A stretch of DNA of 58,490 nt from Spirochaetaceae bacterium (GTDB lineage Bacteria; Spirochaetota; Spirochaetia; Treponematales; Treponemataceae), in contig JAFZVC010000045.1 in assembly GCA_017618015.1 (NCBI GenBank), forward strand, positions 1 through 58,490, given 5' to 3'. This document shows, in pieces, positions 42,842 through 51,516 of the stretch (positions are counted from its first letter, which is position 1; the number at the start of each line of letters is the position of its first letter). The translations under genes were made by a program, and so were the position numbers. Below the pieces are notes generated by a model that was not told the DNA's origin, ran no database searches, and saw only the letters and a program-made list of their open reading frames with translations.

Positions 42842-43762
42842 TCAGGTGCTGCTCTTTGCGACAGTCTTTATCGGTGAAATTTCCAGTATCTTTGTTTCCA
42901 ACTCGTTAAGCTGACTAGAGATACGTGCATCGATTGCACCAAAATCAGTCTCGATTATACAACCGCCGCGCTCAACGGAAGAATCTTCCGCAACAGTGAT
43001 GTTCTTAACACTTTCAACAGCCTGCATAAAGTCTTTCGTATGCTCAGCCGTAAGCTCAACATCAGCAAGATTGACGCGGATTGTAACGTCTCCCCTGCCC
43101 TTTACGCGGCGCAACGCCTGCAAAACATTCTGCATGACGACGCTCCGCTGGTTTTCGGAAATTACTTTTACTACCTTGCGTGAAATAAGAAGGACAAGCT
43201 CAACAATCTGCTGCTCTGTTTCGTCAAGGATTGCCTGCCGTCTGTCGAGCGTCTTTTCAATAATTACATGAAGCCTGTCTATAAGGCGGTTCGCTTCCTG
43301 TCTGCCTTCTTTATAGCCGTCTTCGTTTCCTTTGTCGTATCCTTCTTTATAAGCGTCGCCAAGAGTTTTCTCGCGCCGCTGCTCGGCTTCCTGTATAATC
43401 TCTAGCGACTTATTCTCGGCATCTTTTATAATCGCCGCAGCATCATCTTCTGCCTTCTGCTTCATTACGGCTGTTTGGTCTGTTTTTTTCTTTATCTCTT
43501 CAAAAGCTGTTTTTTCGGCGTTTTTTATAATCTCATCGGCTTCTGCTCTAGCCTGAGAAAGGATCCGCTGACGTTCTGCCTCGGCTTCGCTACGCTTTCT
43601 GTCAATCTCTTCCTGAAGCTCTTCCGGGGTAGGACCTGTAAAAACAGGCTCATCAATTTCCTCAACCTCTTCTTCCGGCGGCGCGAAATTCTTCGTCAGC
43701 TTCAAAAGAATAGTGTCATCCGTTTTCTTAATCTCTGCCGGTCTGAATACATTTTTTGCCAT
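42842..43762 (-). CDS. fliH: flagellar assembly protein FliH
   Basis: 306 residues. FliH dimers hold FliI at the C-ring. The middle is a long Glu/Lys/Arg/Ala coiled coil (about 50-150) with the GYDKGNEDGYKEGRQEA glycine-rich repeats of FliH, and the C-terminal domain (VELVLLISRKVVKVISENQR ... GGCIIETDFGAIDARISSQL) matches the FliH/YscL C-terminus. Start ATG 43762 with GGATTGTATT... upstream; 71 bp after fliG. Long N-terminus compared with enteric FliH, as in other spirochaetes. Confidence 0.93.
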   Translation of the reverse strand: MAKNVFRPAEIKKTDDTILLKLTKNFAPPEEEVEEIDEPVFTGPTPEELQEEIDRKRSEAEAERQRILSQARAEADEIIKNAEKTAFEEIKKKTDQTAVMKQKAEDDAAAIIKDAENKSLEIIQEAEQRREKTLGDAYKEGYDKGNEDGYKEGRQEANRLIDRLHVIIEKTLDRRQAILDETEQQIVELVLLISRKVVKVISENQRSVVMQNVLQALRRVKGRGDVTIRVNLADVELTAEHTKDFMQAVESVKNITVAEDSSVERGGCIIETDFGAIDARISSQLNELETKILEISPIKTVAKSST

Positions 43763-43833
43763 AATACAATCCTAATATAATCTTAGAAAACGCCGGCTTC
43801 TTTTTCGCGTCAAAACGACAGCCGGCTATTTTC

Positions 43834-44922
43834 TTATACGACGAGCTCGTCCTCACCAGAGCGGGCGATAACAATCTCACCGGAATCCTCAAGACGGCGG
43901 ATGGTAGAAACGATCTTCTGCTGCGCTTCCTCAACATCCTTCAAGCGGACAGGTCCCATGAACTCCATATCTTCCTTAAGCATGTTCGCGGCACGCTTAG
44001 ACATGTTCCTGAAGATCTTGTCCTGAACTTCGGTATCAACGGATTTAAGAGCTTTCGCAAGCTCCTGCGTATCGACCTCACGCATAACTTTCTGTATAGC
44101 GCGGTCGTCGAGCATAACGATATCCTCGAATACGAACATCCTCTTCTTGATTTCCTCGGCAAGGTCCGGGTCTTCTTCTTCCAAAGACTCGATAATTGAC
44201 TTTTCGGAAGAACGGTCAACAAGGTTAAGGATTTCAACGATGCTTTCAACACCACCGGCAGCCGTGTAGTCTTCGCTTGACAACGTAGAGAGCTTCTTTT
44301 CAAGAACGCGCTCAACTTCGCGCAAAACGTCAGGAGAGGTTCGGTCCATCGTAGCGATACGACGCGCAACCTCGCTCTGAATGTCGTCAGGAAGGTTCTG
44401 CAATATGATTGATGCCTTGTTAGGCTCCAAATATGCAAGGATAAGGGCTATTGTCTGCGGATGCTCCTGCTGGATGAAGTTCAACAAGTGGGCTGGGTCT
44501 GTGCGGCGGATAAAGTCGAACGGACGAACTTGCAAGGAGCTTGTAAGACGGTTGATAATATCAATAGCTTTCTGGCTACCAACTGATTTTTCGAGCAGTT
44601 CGCGTGCGAAGTCAATACCACCGGACGTGATGAAGTTCTGGGCTTTCATCAAGTCCTGGAATTCGCGGAGGACTTGTTCTTTGAACTCTGCATCAATCGT
44701 ATCAAGACGCGCAATTTCGAATGTAAGGGTCTCTACCTCATCTTCCCTTAGATGCTTAAAAACTTCCGATGAAATTTCGGAACCAAGGGATACAAGGAAT
44801 ATAGCGGCTTTCTGCCGGCCTGTAAGACTTCTGTAGTCCTTATTTTTCTTTGAGTTGGAAGATGCCGGCTTTGCCGGTTTCGCAGGTTTCGTCGAAGTAG
44901 ATGATTTCGCTTCTTCTGCCAT
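43834..44922 (-). CDS. fliG: flagellar motor switch protein FliG
   Basis: 362 residues. C-ring protein that receives torque from the stator. After a Lys/Ala/Pro/Ser-rich N-terminal tail (about 1-30), the FliG N, middle (EHPQTIALILAYLEPNKAS) and C domains (FVFEDIVMLDDRAIQKVMREVDTQELAKALK with charged torque-helix residues) follow. It starts 1 nt after the fliF stop. Treponemes carry two FliG paralogues; being in the fliF operon this is the one usually called FliG2. Confidence 0.96.
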   Translation of the reverse strand: MAEEAKSSTSTKPAKPAKPASSNSKKNKDYRSLTGRQKAAIFLVSLGSEISSEVFKHLREDEVETLTFEIARLDTIDAEFKEQVLREFQDLMKAQNFITSGGIDFARELLEKSVGSQKAIDIINRLTSSLQVRPFDFIRRTDPAHLLNFIQQEHPQTIALILAYLEPNKASIILQNLPDDIQSEVARRIATMDRTSPDVLREVERVLEKKLSTLSSEDYTAAGGVESIVEILNLVDRSSEKSIIESLEEEDPDLAEEIKKRMFVFEDIVMLDDRAIQKVMREVDTQELAKALKSVDTEVQDKIFRNMSKRAANMLKEDMEFMGPVRLKDVEEAQQKIVSTIRRLEDSGEIVIARSGEDELVV

Positions 44923-44923
44923 A

Positions 44924-46636
44924 CTATTCCTCCATCAACCATGTCTTTATGAGCATTGCAACATCCTCCGGATGCTCTTTTGCCATTGCAATCGCGTTTT
45001 CCTGAAGCTCCGCGCGCTCGCGTTCCTCGACCGACATCGTAACTTCCATACCTGCCTGCTCGGCTTCCCAAAGCGTCTTCTCGCGCTCCATCTGGTGCTT
45101 GCGAAGAATCTCTTCTTCCTTAAGACGGCGTTTGCGCTCGATTTCGCGGCTTATCATCCTGAATACGATGAACGCTATAAGAACGGCGATTATACCGACA
45201 CCGACATAAATAATCGTTCTTTGGGTCTGCTCTTTTTTAAGCAGAGCCGCGTCTTCTTCAGCAAACTGCGCCGTTCTGTCAACACGGATGTTCGTAACGG
45301 TTACAGAGTCGCCTCTTTCACGGCTGTATCCGATCGCGTCCTGAACAAGCTGACGGGCAGCAGCCAAATCGCTTGCATCAACAGGCGTATAATCACGCTC
45401 TATCTTTCCGGAAGGATCCCTTATAACACTGCCTTTTTCGTCTATGCGTTCCGCCCAAGTACCGTCAATGTTGACAGAAGCGGTAATACGCATTATCGTC
45501 GGGGTTTTTGTTTCCTCAACATGGCTTGTGTTTATTGCATTGTTGACCTTTTCACCATGCTCTTCCGTAAGCGTATACGTATTAGACATATCGGAATAAA
45601 CCGATGGATTCTGTCCTTCAACACCCGTAGGGCCTTCCGGGTTATAGACAGTACCTTTTGATGTCTTATCTACAGTTTCGGAAGAAAGTGGCAAATAAGG
45701 TACAATTTCTGAATCGTCATAACTTGTATTCGGGTTATCAGCCTTAAGCTCGATAGCGCTATAAACAACTTTGGACTCAGTTTTTTCTGACCAGTCCATT
45801 TCTATTTTGATATTGATGTCACGAACACGGTCAGATGTGAAAATGCCTTGCAGGTTATTAAGTACATTTACACGCAACTGGGCTTCTTTTTTCTCCACTT
45901 CTTTACGGCGTTTTTCTTCAAGAGTAATACCGTCTACACTTTCAAGCCCCGAAAAATCGTTTATGATATTTCCCGTTGCTCTATCTATAATGCTGATATT
46001 TTCTTCTGAAAGACCGGACACGCAGAACTTAACGATATTCTGAATGCCTTTTATCTTATTTCTATTTGCGGCGATATCGCTGTTAGGCTTTCCCTCAACG
46101 ATGATGCTCGCCGTAACAGGCTCCTGCTCACTCGTGAAAACACGGCGCTCCGGGAAGCTTACAGTTACGTTGGCATAAAGAACGTCGTCCAAAGCCTGAA
46201 TCTGCTGTCTTAACTGCTCTTCAACAGCACGCTGTTTTGCATTATCACGCTCATAGTCTGTCGTAGACCATTCACCTAGGTTGTCAAAAACTTCCCATGG
46301 GTCAACGTTGCTTGGAACAAGCCCCTCGCTTATAAGGAGCGAACGCATTCTCCGCGCGGTCGCGGAATCTTTTACGGAAATAAAGCCAGACTCGCTTACA
46401 GTAGACTCAACGCCTTCCTGATCCATGCGGAAAACAATCCTGTCACGGGCACCGGCATCTGTGATGGCAGTGCTGAAAAGCTGAACCGTTGTAGGCGCAG
46501 TAGAAATATTAGAAACTAAGATGATGGCACCGATTACGACGACAACGATGCCGATAAGTATACCTTTTTGAACACCAGACCACTTGCCCCACAGCTCTTT
46601 AGCCTTGGCAAGCATCTTTTTCAACCATTCGCCCAT
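44924..46636 (-). CDS. fliF: flagellar MS-ring protein FliF
   Basis: 570 residues, inner-membrane MS-ring. TM1 about 25-45 (GILIGIVVVVIGAIILVS), periplasmic ring-building domains (EGLVPSNVDPWEVFD, LDDVLYANVTVSFPERRVF), TM2 about 476-496 (IIYVGVGIIAVLIAFIVF) and a cytoplasmic tail that binds FliG. GGGAGGG precedes the ATG. First gene of the fliF-G-H-I-J transcript, with its own promoter after the terminator of the fliE transcript. Confidence 0.97.
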   Translation of the reverse strand: MGEWLKKMLAKAKELWGKWSGVQKGILIGIVVVVIGAIILVSNISTAPTTVQLFSTAITDAGARDRIVFRMDQEGVESTVSESGFISVKDSATARRMRSLLISEGLVPSNVDPWEVFDNLGEWSTTDYERDNAKQRAVEEQLRQQIQALDDVLYANVTVSFPERRVFTSEQEPVTASIIVEGKPNSDIAANRNKIKGIQNIVKFCVSGLSEENISIIDRATGNIINDFSGLESVDGITLEEKRRKEVEKKEAQLRVNVLNNLQGIFTSDRVRDINIKIEMDWSEKTESKVVYSAIELKADNPNTSYDDSEIVPYLPLSSETVDKTSKGTVYNPEGPTGVEGQNPSVYSDMSNTYTLTEEHGEKVNNAINTSHVEETKTPTIMRITASVNIDGTWAERIDEKGSVIRDPSGKIERDYTPVDASDLAAARQLVQDAIGYSRERGDSVTVTNIRVDRTAQFAEEDAALLKKEQTQRTIIYVGVGIIAVLIAFIVFRMISREIERKRRLKEEEILRKHQMEREKTLWEAEQAGMEVTMSVEERERAELQENAIAMAKEHPEDVAMLIKTWLMEE

Positions 46637-46665
46637 TAAGCCCTCCCGCGAATGAATTCCCTCAC

Positions 46666-46694
46666 TATATATGAATAAGTTATTGTATCACAAT
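46666..46694 (-). promoter_or_regulatory. promoter of fliF-J
   Basis: Minus-strand TTGTGA (46689-46694), 17-nt spacer, TATATA (46666-46671), about 30 nt before the fliF ATG. Boxes are moderate; position after a terminator supports it. Confidence 0.4.
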
Positions 46695-46735
46695 TATTTT
46701 CAGTTGAGAAGATACGGCTGTATTTTTTTTAAACA

Positions 46736-46786
46736 AAAAAAGCCGCAAAATCAGTGTTTTTTCGTGTTTTTTACAAATTTTCGGCT
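46736..46786 (-). terminator. terminator after fliE
   Basis: Minus-strand AGCCGAAAAT and ATTTTGCGGCT arms (one bulge), AT-rich loop, then six to seven T. A second, stronger stem AAATCCGCA/TGCGGATTT (46787-46823) lies just before it. Together they separate the flgB-flgC-fliE transcript from fliF. Confidence 0.6.
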
Positions 46787-46862
46787 AAATCCGCACAAAA
46801 GGACGAAAAGGCAGTGCGGATTTAAGCTGATTTTTGGCAATGCCACGTTTTATACGAGCGGA

Positions 46863-47231
46863 TTATCTTGTTGTCGTGATTTCTGACCACGCCTTTGTAA
46901 GACGCTCTATAACGTTCTGAGCGATACTTAACGAAAGGTTTGCTTCCGCCATTGCTATCGTAACGTCATGGACATCGACAGAATCCGGGTCAAGAACGAG
47001 TTTTTCCGCCATATCAGAGCTTGTCTGCTGCTTTTCGTTTACATAATTGGCGGCTTCCATAAGATAGTCGGCAAAAGAAGTTTTTCCTGTTTTCTTTTCG
47101 TTTTCCGCGCGCGAATCTTTTGTAAGGCCAGTAGCTACTTCTGTTGCAGAAACTAAAGGCGAATTGCCCATGTGCGCGGGATCTGACCGCATCATTTGAA
47201 AAGACGAAATAATGTTTATTGAATCCAGCAT
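46863..47231 (-). CDS. fliE: flagellar hook-basal body protein FliE
   Basis: 122 residues; FliE links the MS ring to the rod. The C-terminal half (VHDVTIAMAEANLSLSIAQNVIERLTKAWSEI) is the standard FliE motif; TSFADYLMEAANYVNEKQ precedes it. The ATG at 47231 has GGTGGGGG upstream; the four codons before it in frame belong to the ribosome site. Third gene after flgB-flgC. Confidence 0.94.
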   Translation of the reverse strand: MLDSINIISSFQMMRSDPAHMGNSPLVSATEVATGLTKDSRAENEKKTGKTSFADYLMEAANYVNEKQQTSSDMAEKLVLDPDSVDVHDVTIAMAEANLSLSIAQNVIERLTKAWSEITTTR

Positions 47232-47291
47232 TTTATCCCCCACCTGGTGCTAGAACATGCGGCATCAAGCACCAGTTACATGGTACAACAG

Positions 47292-47744
47292 TTATCTGCC
47301 GATTTCAAGGGCTTCCTGGAACATTTCCTTTGAGCCCTGGATTACTGAAGAATTAGCCTCATAAGCGCGTGATGCGGAGATAAGGTCAACCATTTCCGTC
47401 ACTATGTTGATGTTCGGATACTCGACGTAGCCCGCGCGCGGACCAGACTTAATCGCGTCCGGATGCGTAGGGTCATAAACGAGTCTTCCTTCCGACATGT
47501 CTTTCTTAATTTCCATGACTTTTACGCCGGAACCAGCGCCGTTGTCATAGTCTGTCGGTACAAAAAAGCCCCTGTATTGCGCGCCGGACTTTGCCGCGGC
47601 GATTACAGTTGACTTGCGGTACGGACCGCCCTCGTCTGTACGTGTAGAAGATGCGTTTGCTATGTTGTCAGCGATAACGTCTGTTCTAAGACGCTCAAGG
47701 CTCATTCCAGAAGCTGCGATATTAATTGTTGAAAAAAGACCCAT
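47292..47744 (-). CDS. flgC: flagellar basal-body rod protein FlgC
   Basis: 150 residues, rod component. N-terminal STINIAASGMSLERLRTDVIADNIANASST is the rod/hook-family signature, and the C-terminal EMVDLISASRAYEANSSVIQ closes the D0 helix pair. GGAG precedes ATG 47744. It lies 10 nt after flgB and 60 nt before fliE. Confidence 0.96.
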   Translation of the reverse strand: MGLFSTINIAASGMSLERLRTDVIADNIANASSTRTDEGGPYRKSTVIAAAKSGAQYRGFFVPTDYDNGAGSGVKVMEIKKDMSEGRLVYDPTHPDAIKSGPRAGYVEYPNINIVTEMVDLISASRAYEANSSVIQGSKEMFQEALEIGR

Positions 47745-47754
47745 TTCTTATCTC

Positions 47755-48165
47755 CTATTTCAATGCGATTTTCATCTGTGCGAACTGGAAGTTTTCCATC
47801 TGCGTAAGGAGCTGGTACTGAAGCTGTGTCTTAAGGATGAGCATAGCTTCTTCCTCAGCGTCTACGTTATTGCCGTTCGCTTTTGATGTTGTCGTGTAGT
47901 CAGTTACGCGGCGTGGTTCCACATCCCGGTAATCACGAGGAACTTCAGACTGAATATGACGAGGATCTGACGTCTGCATACGGAACGGAGACGGATTTTT
48001 CTCGCTTTCGATCGCGCGCTTAAGCTCGCTTTCAAAATTAACTGATGTACGCTTGTAATTAGGAACTTCGGAACACGAAAGGTTGTTCGCGCTCACCTGA
48101 TAGCGGAGTGCGCTTACATCAAGCGCCCTGTGAAGAAGATCTACGGATCTTGAAAAGCTATTCAT
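47755..48165 (-). CDS. flgB: flagellar basal-body rod protein FlgB
   Basis: 136 residues, proximal rod protein. Motifs LHRALDVSALRYQVSANNLS and, at the end, AMLILKTQLQYQLLTQMEN-type rod helices. ATG 48165 follows GGGGG; four in-frame codons before it are part of the ribosome site. First gene of the flgB-flgC-fliE transcript; a sigma28-like promoter lies 100 bp upstream. Confidence 0.95.
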   Translation of the reverse strand: MNSFSRSVDLLHRALDVSALRYQVSANNLSCSEVPNYKRTSVNFESELKRAIESEKNPSPFRMQTSDPRHIQSEVPRDYRDVEPRRVTDYTTTSKANGNNVDAEEEAMLILKTQLQYQLLTQMENFQFAQMKIALK

Positions 48166-48192
48166 TTTTACCCCCAAAGGTTCTTATTCCAG

Positions 48193-48236
48193 GACAGCTC
48201 ACGGCATCTCAGGAAGCCGTTTTCCCCAGGCTGTCA
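48193..48236 (-). promoter_or_regulatory. structured leader hairpin of flgB
   Basis: In the predicted flgB leader GACAGC pairs with GCTGTC and inner ACGGC with GCCGT. It may influence translation or stability; no known leader family is recognised. Confidence 0.35.
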
Positions 48237-48264
48237 TCCTTTACGAACCTTTCCCACATTTTGA

Positions 48265-48291
48265 TTTTCGGAAACAGAAAACAAAAGTTTA
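48265..48291 (-). promoter_or_regulatory. sigma28-like promoter of flgB-flgC-fliE
   Basis: Minus-strand TAAACTTT, 11-nt spacer, TCCGAAAA, against the flagellar sigma consensus TAAAGTTT-N11-GCCGATAA (7/8 and 6/8 matches). Predicted start near 48258, about 93 nt before flgB. Confidence 0.55.
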
Positions 48292-48304
48292 GTGTTTAGT
48301 TTTT

Positions 48305-48440
48305 CGATTTTTATACGGGCGTTCCCGCCGGTTGCAGACGCACCCGCCGGGCGGCTGTTCCGCGGCTTGCTAACGCGCGGTCGTCCGCTCGCCACTACAG
48401 TGGCTCGCTCCCGACTGCTTCGCACCGCTCCATAGCCTAA
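48305..48440. repeat. GC-rich element downstream of the WYL regulator
   Basis: Gene-free, far more GC-rich than its surroundings, with short stems (CCGCCGG..CCGGGCGG type, ACTACAGTGG) between the WYL gene's stop and the flgB promoter. Style and position match the other stop-codon-adjacent GC-rich elements although the exact core sequence differs. Confidence 0.4.
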
Positions 48441-48447
48441 CGCATGG

Positions 48448-49470
48448 CTACTTCAGAATTCCGGCACTCTCTGCCATCATCCGAATCTGGTTCTGCCAAC
48501 ATTCCACAAAATCCGCAGGCGCTACAGGACGCGCATTCGCTCCCAAAGAAAGAACCCACTCCATAACCTTCATTGACTGCGACGAAGAAAACCTCATAAC
48601 CGTCAAACTGTCCTCATCGTAATCTTCAAACTCCTGGTCATCAGCCCACACGCAGTCCTTAACGAACTGACGGGCATCGTCGTAGAACTCAATCTCATAC
48701 TGAACTTTATTTGCTTCCTTAAAAGCCCCGAATCTTCCGCCGCCGCATCTTGAAGCAAAATCAAAGTCTTTTGGCAGTTCAAAAGCACGCCCTGTATTCT
48801 CCACGTTTTTCATGCGCGAAAGATTAAAAAGCCTCTCTCCGCCATCGCCGCCGTCCGCGTTTTCGTCAAAGCCAAACACAAAGTACATTCCGTCCTGAAG
48901 CAGCACTTGATACGGCCGAAGCATTCTGTGCGTCGTGGCTGTGTTCCACCTTCCGTTATAATCAAACTTAATGACCTTGTTTTCCTGCAAGCACTCAATC
49001 ACCACATTCCAAACGTCTTCGTTTACACGTACCTTTGGGAGCGGCGGCACAGCGATTCGGTTCAGCATGACATTCTTGTTTCCCACCTGAGTTTGTGTCA
49101 CAAAATCGATTACGCTCGCTATCTGGTTGTATACAGGTGAGTTGTCAAAAGTAGAAAGAAGCGTCTTTGCGCAAGAAAGATAAAAAATATCTTCCGCATT
49201 AATCTGATTAACGGAGAATTCCCAGTTATCATCCATATAGTAGTAACCTTGTTTTTCGTAGTCATATTCAAGCGGAGCATGGAAATTCTTTCGTAAAGCA
49301 TCAATATCTCGGTAGATAGTAGCTTCTCCAACCTGGTAGCCAGTCTTCTCTCTATATATATTTATAAGATCCTTGCACTTCGGATATATTCCAGCTTTTA
49401 TCACATTGTGAATCGTAATAAGTCGCTCTATCATTCTTTTGTTCATAATCCGCTCTTTGTTCTTCTGCAT
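48448..49470 (-). CDS. WYL-domain transcriptional regulator
   Basis: 340 residues. N-terminal DeoR-type winged helix (CKDLINIYREKTGYQVGEATIYRDIDALRKNF) and a C-terminal WYL domain (IKFDYNGRWNTATTHRMLRPYQVLL, YFVFGFDENADG) that senses a ligand, often nucleotides. AGGAGG just before ATG 49470 fixes the start. WYL regulators frequently control defence or mobile loci. It is divergent from the accessory gene at 49643, whose promoter contains a perfect 9-bp palindrome, a good candidate for its operator. Confidence 0.92.
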   Translation of the reverse strand: MQKNKERIMNKRMIERLITIHNVIKAGIYPKCKDLINIYREKTGYQVGEATIYRDIDALRKNFHAPLEYDYEKQGYYYMDDNWEFSVNQINAEDIFYLSCAKTLLSTFDNSPVYNQIASVIDFVTQTQVGNKNVMLNRIAVPPLPKVRVNEDVWNVVIECLQENKVIKFDYNGRWNTATTHRMLRPYQVLLQDGMYFVFGFDENADGGDGGERLFNLSRMKNVENTGRAFELPKDFDFASRCGGGRFGAFKEANKVQYEIEFYDDARQFVKDCVWADDQEFEDYDEDSLTVMRFSSSQSMKVMEWVLSLGANARPVAPADFVECWQNQIRMMAESAGILK

Positions 49471-49611
49471 ATAAACCTCCTACGATCAAACCTGATATCA
49501 CTATAACACACCACACTATCATATAACGATAATGTCCTGCGCAAAAGCACAGAATTTTTTATAAATTTCTTTACGTTAACGATGCGGAAAAAAAAATTAG
49601 GCTTATCCCTA

Positions 49612-49637
49612 TATGATAAACGTATGGATTTATCATA
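49612..49637. promoter_or_regulatory. palindromic operator over the -10 box of the 49643 gene
   Basis: TATGATAAA and TTTATCATA, perfect 9-bp arms with an 8-nt centre. The right arm contains TATCAT (49631-49636), a -10-like box that ends 6 nt before ATG 49643. A repressor here would block that promoter; the adjacent WYL protein is the obvious candidate. Confidence 0.6.
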
Positions 49638-49642
49638 TCCGT

Positions 49643-50395
49643 ATGGGATTTGTATACGAAGATTTAGATAATGTGCAGAATTCTTTTGAAACCGAGAAGT
49701 TTGAAATTCTGTACCGCACGAAATGCCTTTTCTGGAAATGTGATTTCTGGTCGTCTGTATTTTACCACGTAGTAAAGCAACACACATTCCACAGCAATTT
49801 CTATTTGATTGGTAGTAATATTGATTATAATTATATCGCCAAATACTATACTAGATCTTTCTCAAATTTGAGTATCAAATATAATCTTTCCTTCTCTAAA
49901 CTGATTTTTTCCAAAAGAACTGAATTTATAATTAGTTTCAGCCAAAACTATATGAACAAAAAATATCCAAACAGTAACGAAATTCTGGTTACAATTGATT
50001 CAAAATATATAACACTAAATATTTTACCATTCTCCAGATTTTGCAGGCGTTATATTTTGGACGATTATTTATTGCTTGAAGACATATTATCTGCTTTCAT
50101 TTCGAGCCTTTTTTTGCAATATTCTGCTGAAATTCACCATTTTCTTTTGCTATTTCAAAAGATTGATAAATGCACTGAAAACATGAACATAAAAACAATA
50201 CAGATTGCACAAACTTCCATACAGAGCATTTTTCAAACTATTTCAGCCTTATATAAAAAACTGATTCAAAAGAACTTGTATTCCTGTATAACTATAAAAA
50301 GCAAGGAATTTACTGTTTTACACAATGATTTTCTAACAAACCCTACGAATCTACTAGACAAGCTGAATAATGAGAATAACGCAGGCTCGTTCTAG
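49643..50395 (+). CDS. hypothetical protein, possible C-terminal relative of the FlhB-C-like gene
   Basis: 250 residues, very AT-rich, rich in Phe, Ile, Asn, Ser and Tyr; no signal peptide or TM helix. The frame opens at 49613, but that ATG is inside the palindrome, so I take ATG 49643. The last 60 residues (IAQTSIQSIFQTISALY ... KEFTVLHNDFLTNPTNLLDKL) resemble by eye the end of the convergent protein (IVANSVKSIL ... MFEVIISHKEFLRNPEAFQKF). The stop codons of the two genes are only 4 nt apart. Probably one functional locus with the MoxR-VWA operon; function unknown. Confidence 0.6.
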   Translation: MGFVYEDLDNVQNSFETEKFEILYRTKCLFWKCDFWSSVFYHVVKQHTFHSNFYLIGSNIDYNYIAKYYTRSFSNLSIKYNLSFSKLIFSKRTEFIISFSQNYMNKKYPNSNEILVTIDSKYITLNILPFSRFCRRYILDDYLLLEDILSAFISSLFLQYSAEIHHFLLLFQKIDKCTENMNIKTIQIAQTSIQSIFQTISALYKKLIQKNLYSCITIKSKEFTVLHNDFLTNPTNLLDKLNNENNAGSF

Positions 50396-50399
50396 TAAA

Positions 50400-51503
50400 T
50401 CACTCATATCTAGTTTCAAAACATTCCTTTTTGTATTTACGTTCTCGACACCAGAAATTCCATTGTTCTTTTCTCTTGGGGTTTTCAATGAATTTTTGGA
50501 ACGCTTCCGGGTTTCTTAAAAACTCCTTATGAGAAATAATAACCTCAAACATTTTTGAATCTGGTTTATTTCTATTTATTAAATAAATGACAGAAATACT
50601 TTTATCTGAATTAAAACTATATTCCATTCCTGTTTGGTTATAATTATTTCTGAGTATTGATTTAACAGAATTTGCAACAATGTCACAAACTTTGGGGGTT
50701 ATATCAAATTCTTTGTAGAATTCTTCAATATTTTTCTTTATTTCTTCTGTGCAAGTTTTTATCATCAAATTTACATAATCAAGAGCAATCTCAGCTTCAT
50801 TTATGTCAAAAACATTAAAAACAGTTCCATTTTCAACATAAATTTTCTGCTCAGGAATTGATACTGCTATCATGTGCCGAAATAACCATTTTGGATTTTC
50901 TAACCTTTTTTCAAGCGTATAAAAATCAAGTTCATATTCAGAAAAATGCTTCTTTTTATATTCCATGTCATAACACTTGGCGAGCGTAATGGTTTCACTA
51001 TCTATAAACTTCTTTACACTTTTAATATCAAGGTTTTCTTTACATTCAATTCTTTCGTTTTGAAAATACTTTCTTTTAGCTTTTTTATAAATTTTTTCTT
51101 CAGTAGTTCTTAATTGCCAAAGTACATCATTGTTAATTGTATTATTGATATTGTCTTCTAAAGCTTTTTCCGTTTCTTTGTATACCTTTATCAACACAAT
51201 TGATACAGCGTTATACATCTCCTCGTGAATTAAATCATTCTCTTCTAATTCAATATATAACGACCTTGCTAACGGCTTATTCTCCTCACAAGGAATAGAC
51301 AAATATTCTGCGATTTTTAAACACATATTTTTATAAGAAGTTGTTTTTAATACCACAACAGGAGCTGTATGAACTTCTCTATCATAATAAAGCCCGACAC
51401 AATACCGATCCCCGAATATAATTACACATAGACTGTGTTCCATGAGTTTACGATATTCCATGAGTTTATTAAACAATTTATCCGGTTTTGGATATTTCTT
51501 CAT
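50400..51503 (-). CDS. soluble protein with FlhB/YscU cytoplasmic-domain-like N-terminus, in a MoxR-VWA operon
   Basis: 367 residues. Residues 24-110 line up by eye with the cytoplasmic (FlhB_C) domain of export-switch proteins: YCVGLYYDREVHTAPVVVLK, LKIAEYLSIPCEENKPLARS and LYIELEENDLIHEEMYNAV against FlhB's YAVALKYD..APKVVAKG, REI..HRVPTLEAPPLAR and LY..AEIG..IP..LYAAV. The NPTH autocleavage site is replaced by FGDR (30-33), and the four FlhB membrane helices are absent. The remaining 250 residues are unfamiliar, Lys/Glu-rich, ending in a segment shared with the convergent gene. It follows the VWA gene by 13 bp. Assignment of the domain is from pattern recognition only; role unknown. Confidence 0.7.
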   Translation of the reverse strand: MKKYPKPDKLFNKLMEYRKLMEHSLCVIIFGDRYCVGLYYDREVHTAPVVVLKTTSYKNMCLKIAEYLSIPCEENKPLARSLYIELEENDLIHEEMYNAVSIVLIKVYKETEKALEDNINNTINNDVLWQLRTTEEKIYKKAKRKYFQNERIECKENLDIKSVKKFIDSETITLAKCYDMEYKKKHFSEYELDFYTLEKRLENPKWLFRHMIAVSIPEQKIYVENGTVFNVFDINEAEIALDYVNLMIKTCTEEIKKNIEEFYKEFDITPKVCDIVANSVKSILRNNYNQTGMEYSFNSDKSISVIYLINRNKPDSKMFEVIISHKEFLRNPEAFQKFIENPKRKEQWNFWCRERKYKKECFETRYE

Positions 51504-51516
51504 ATAATTTCTTCTC

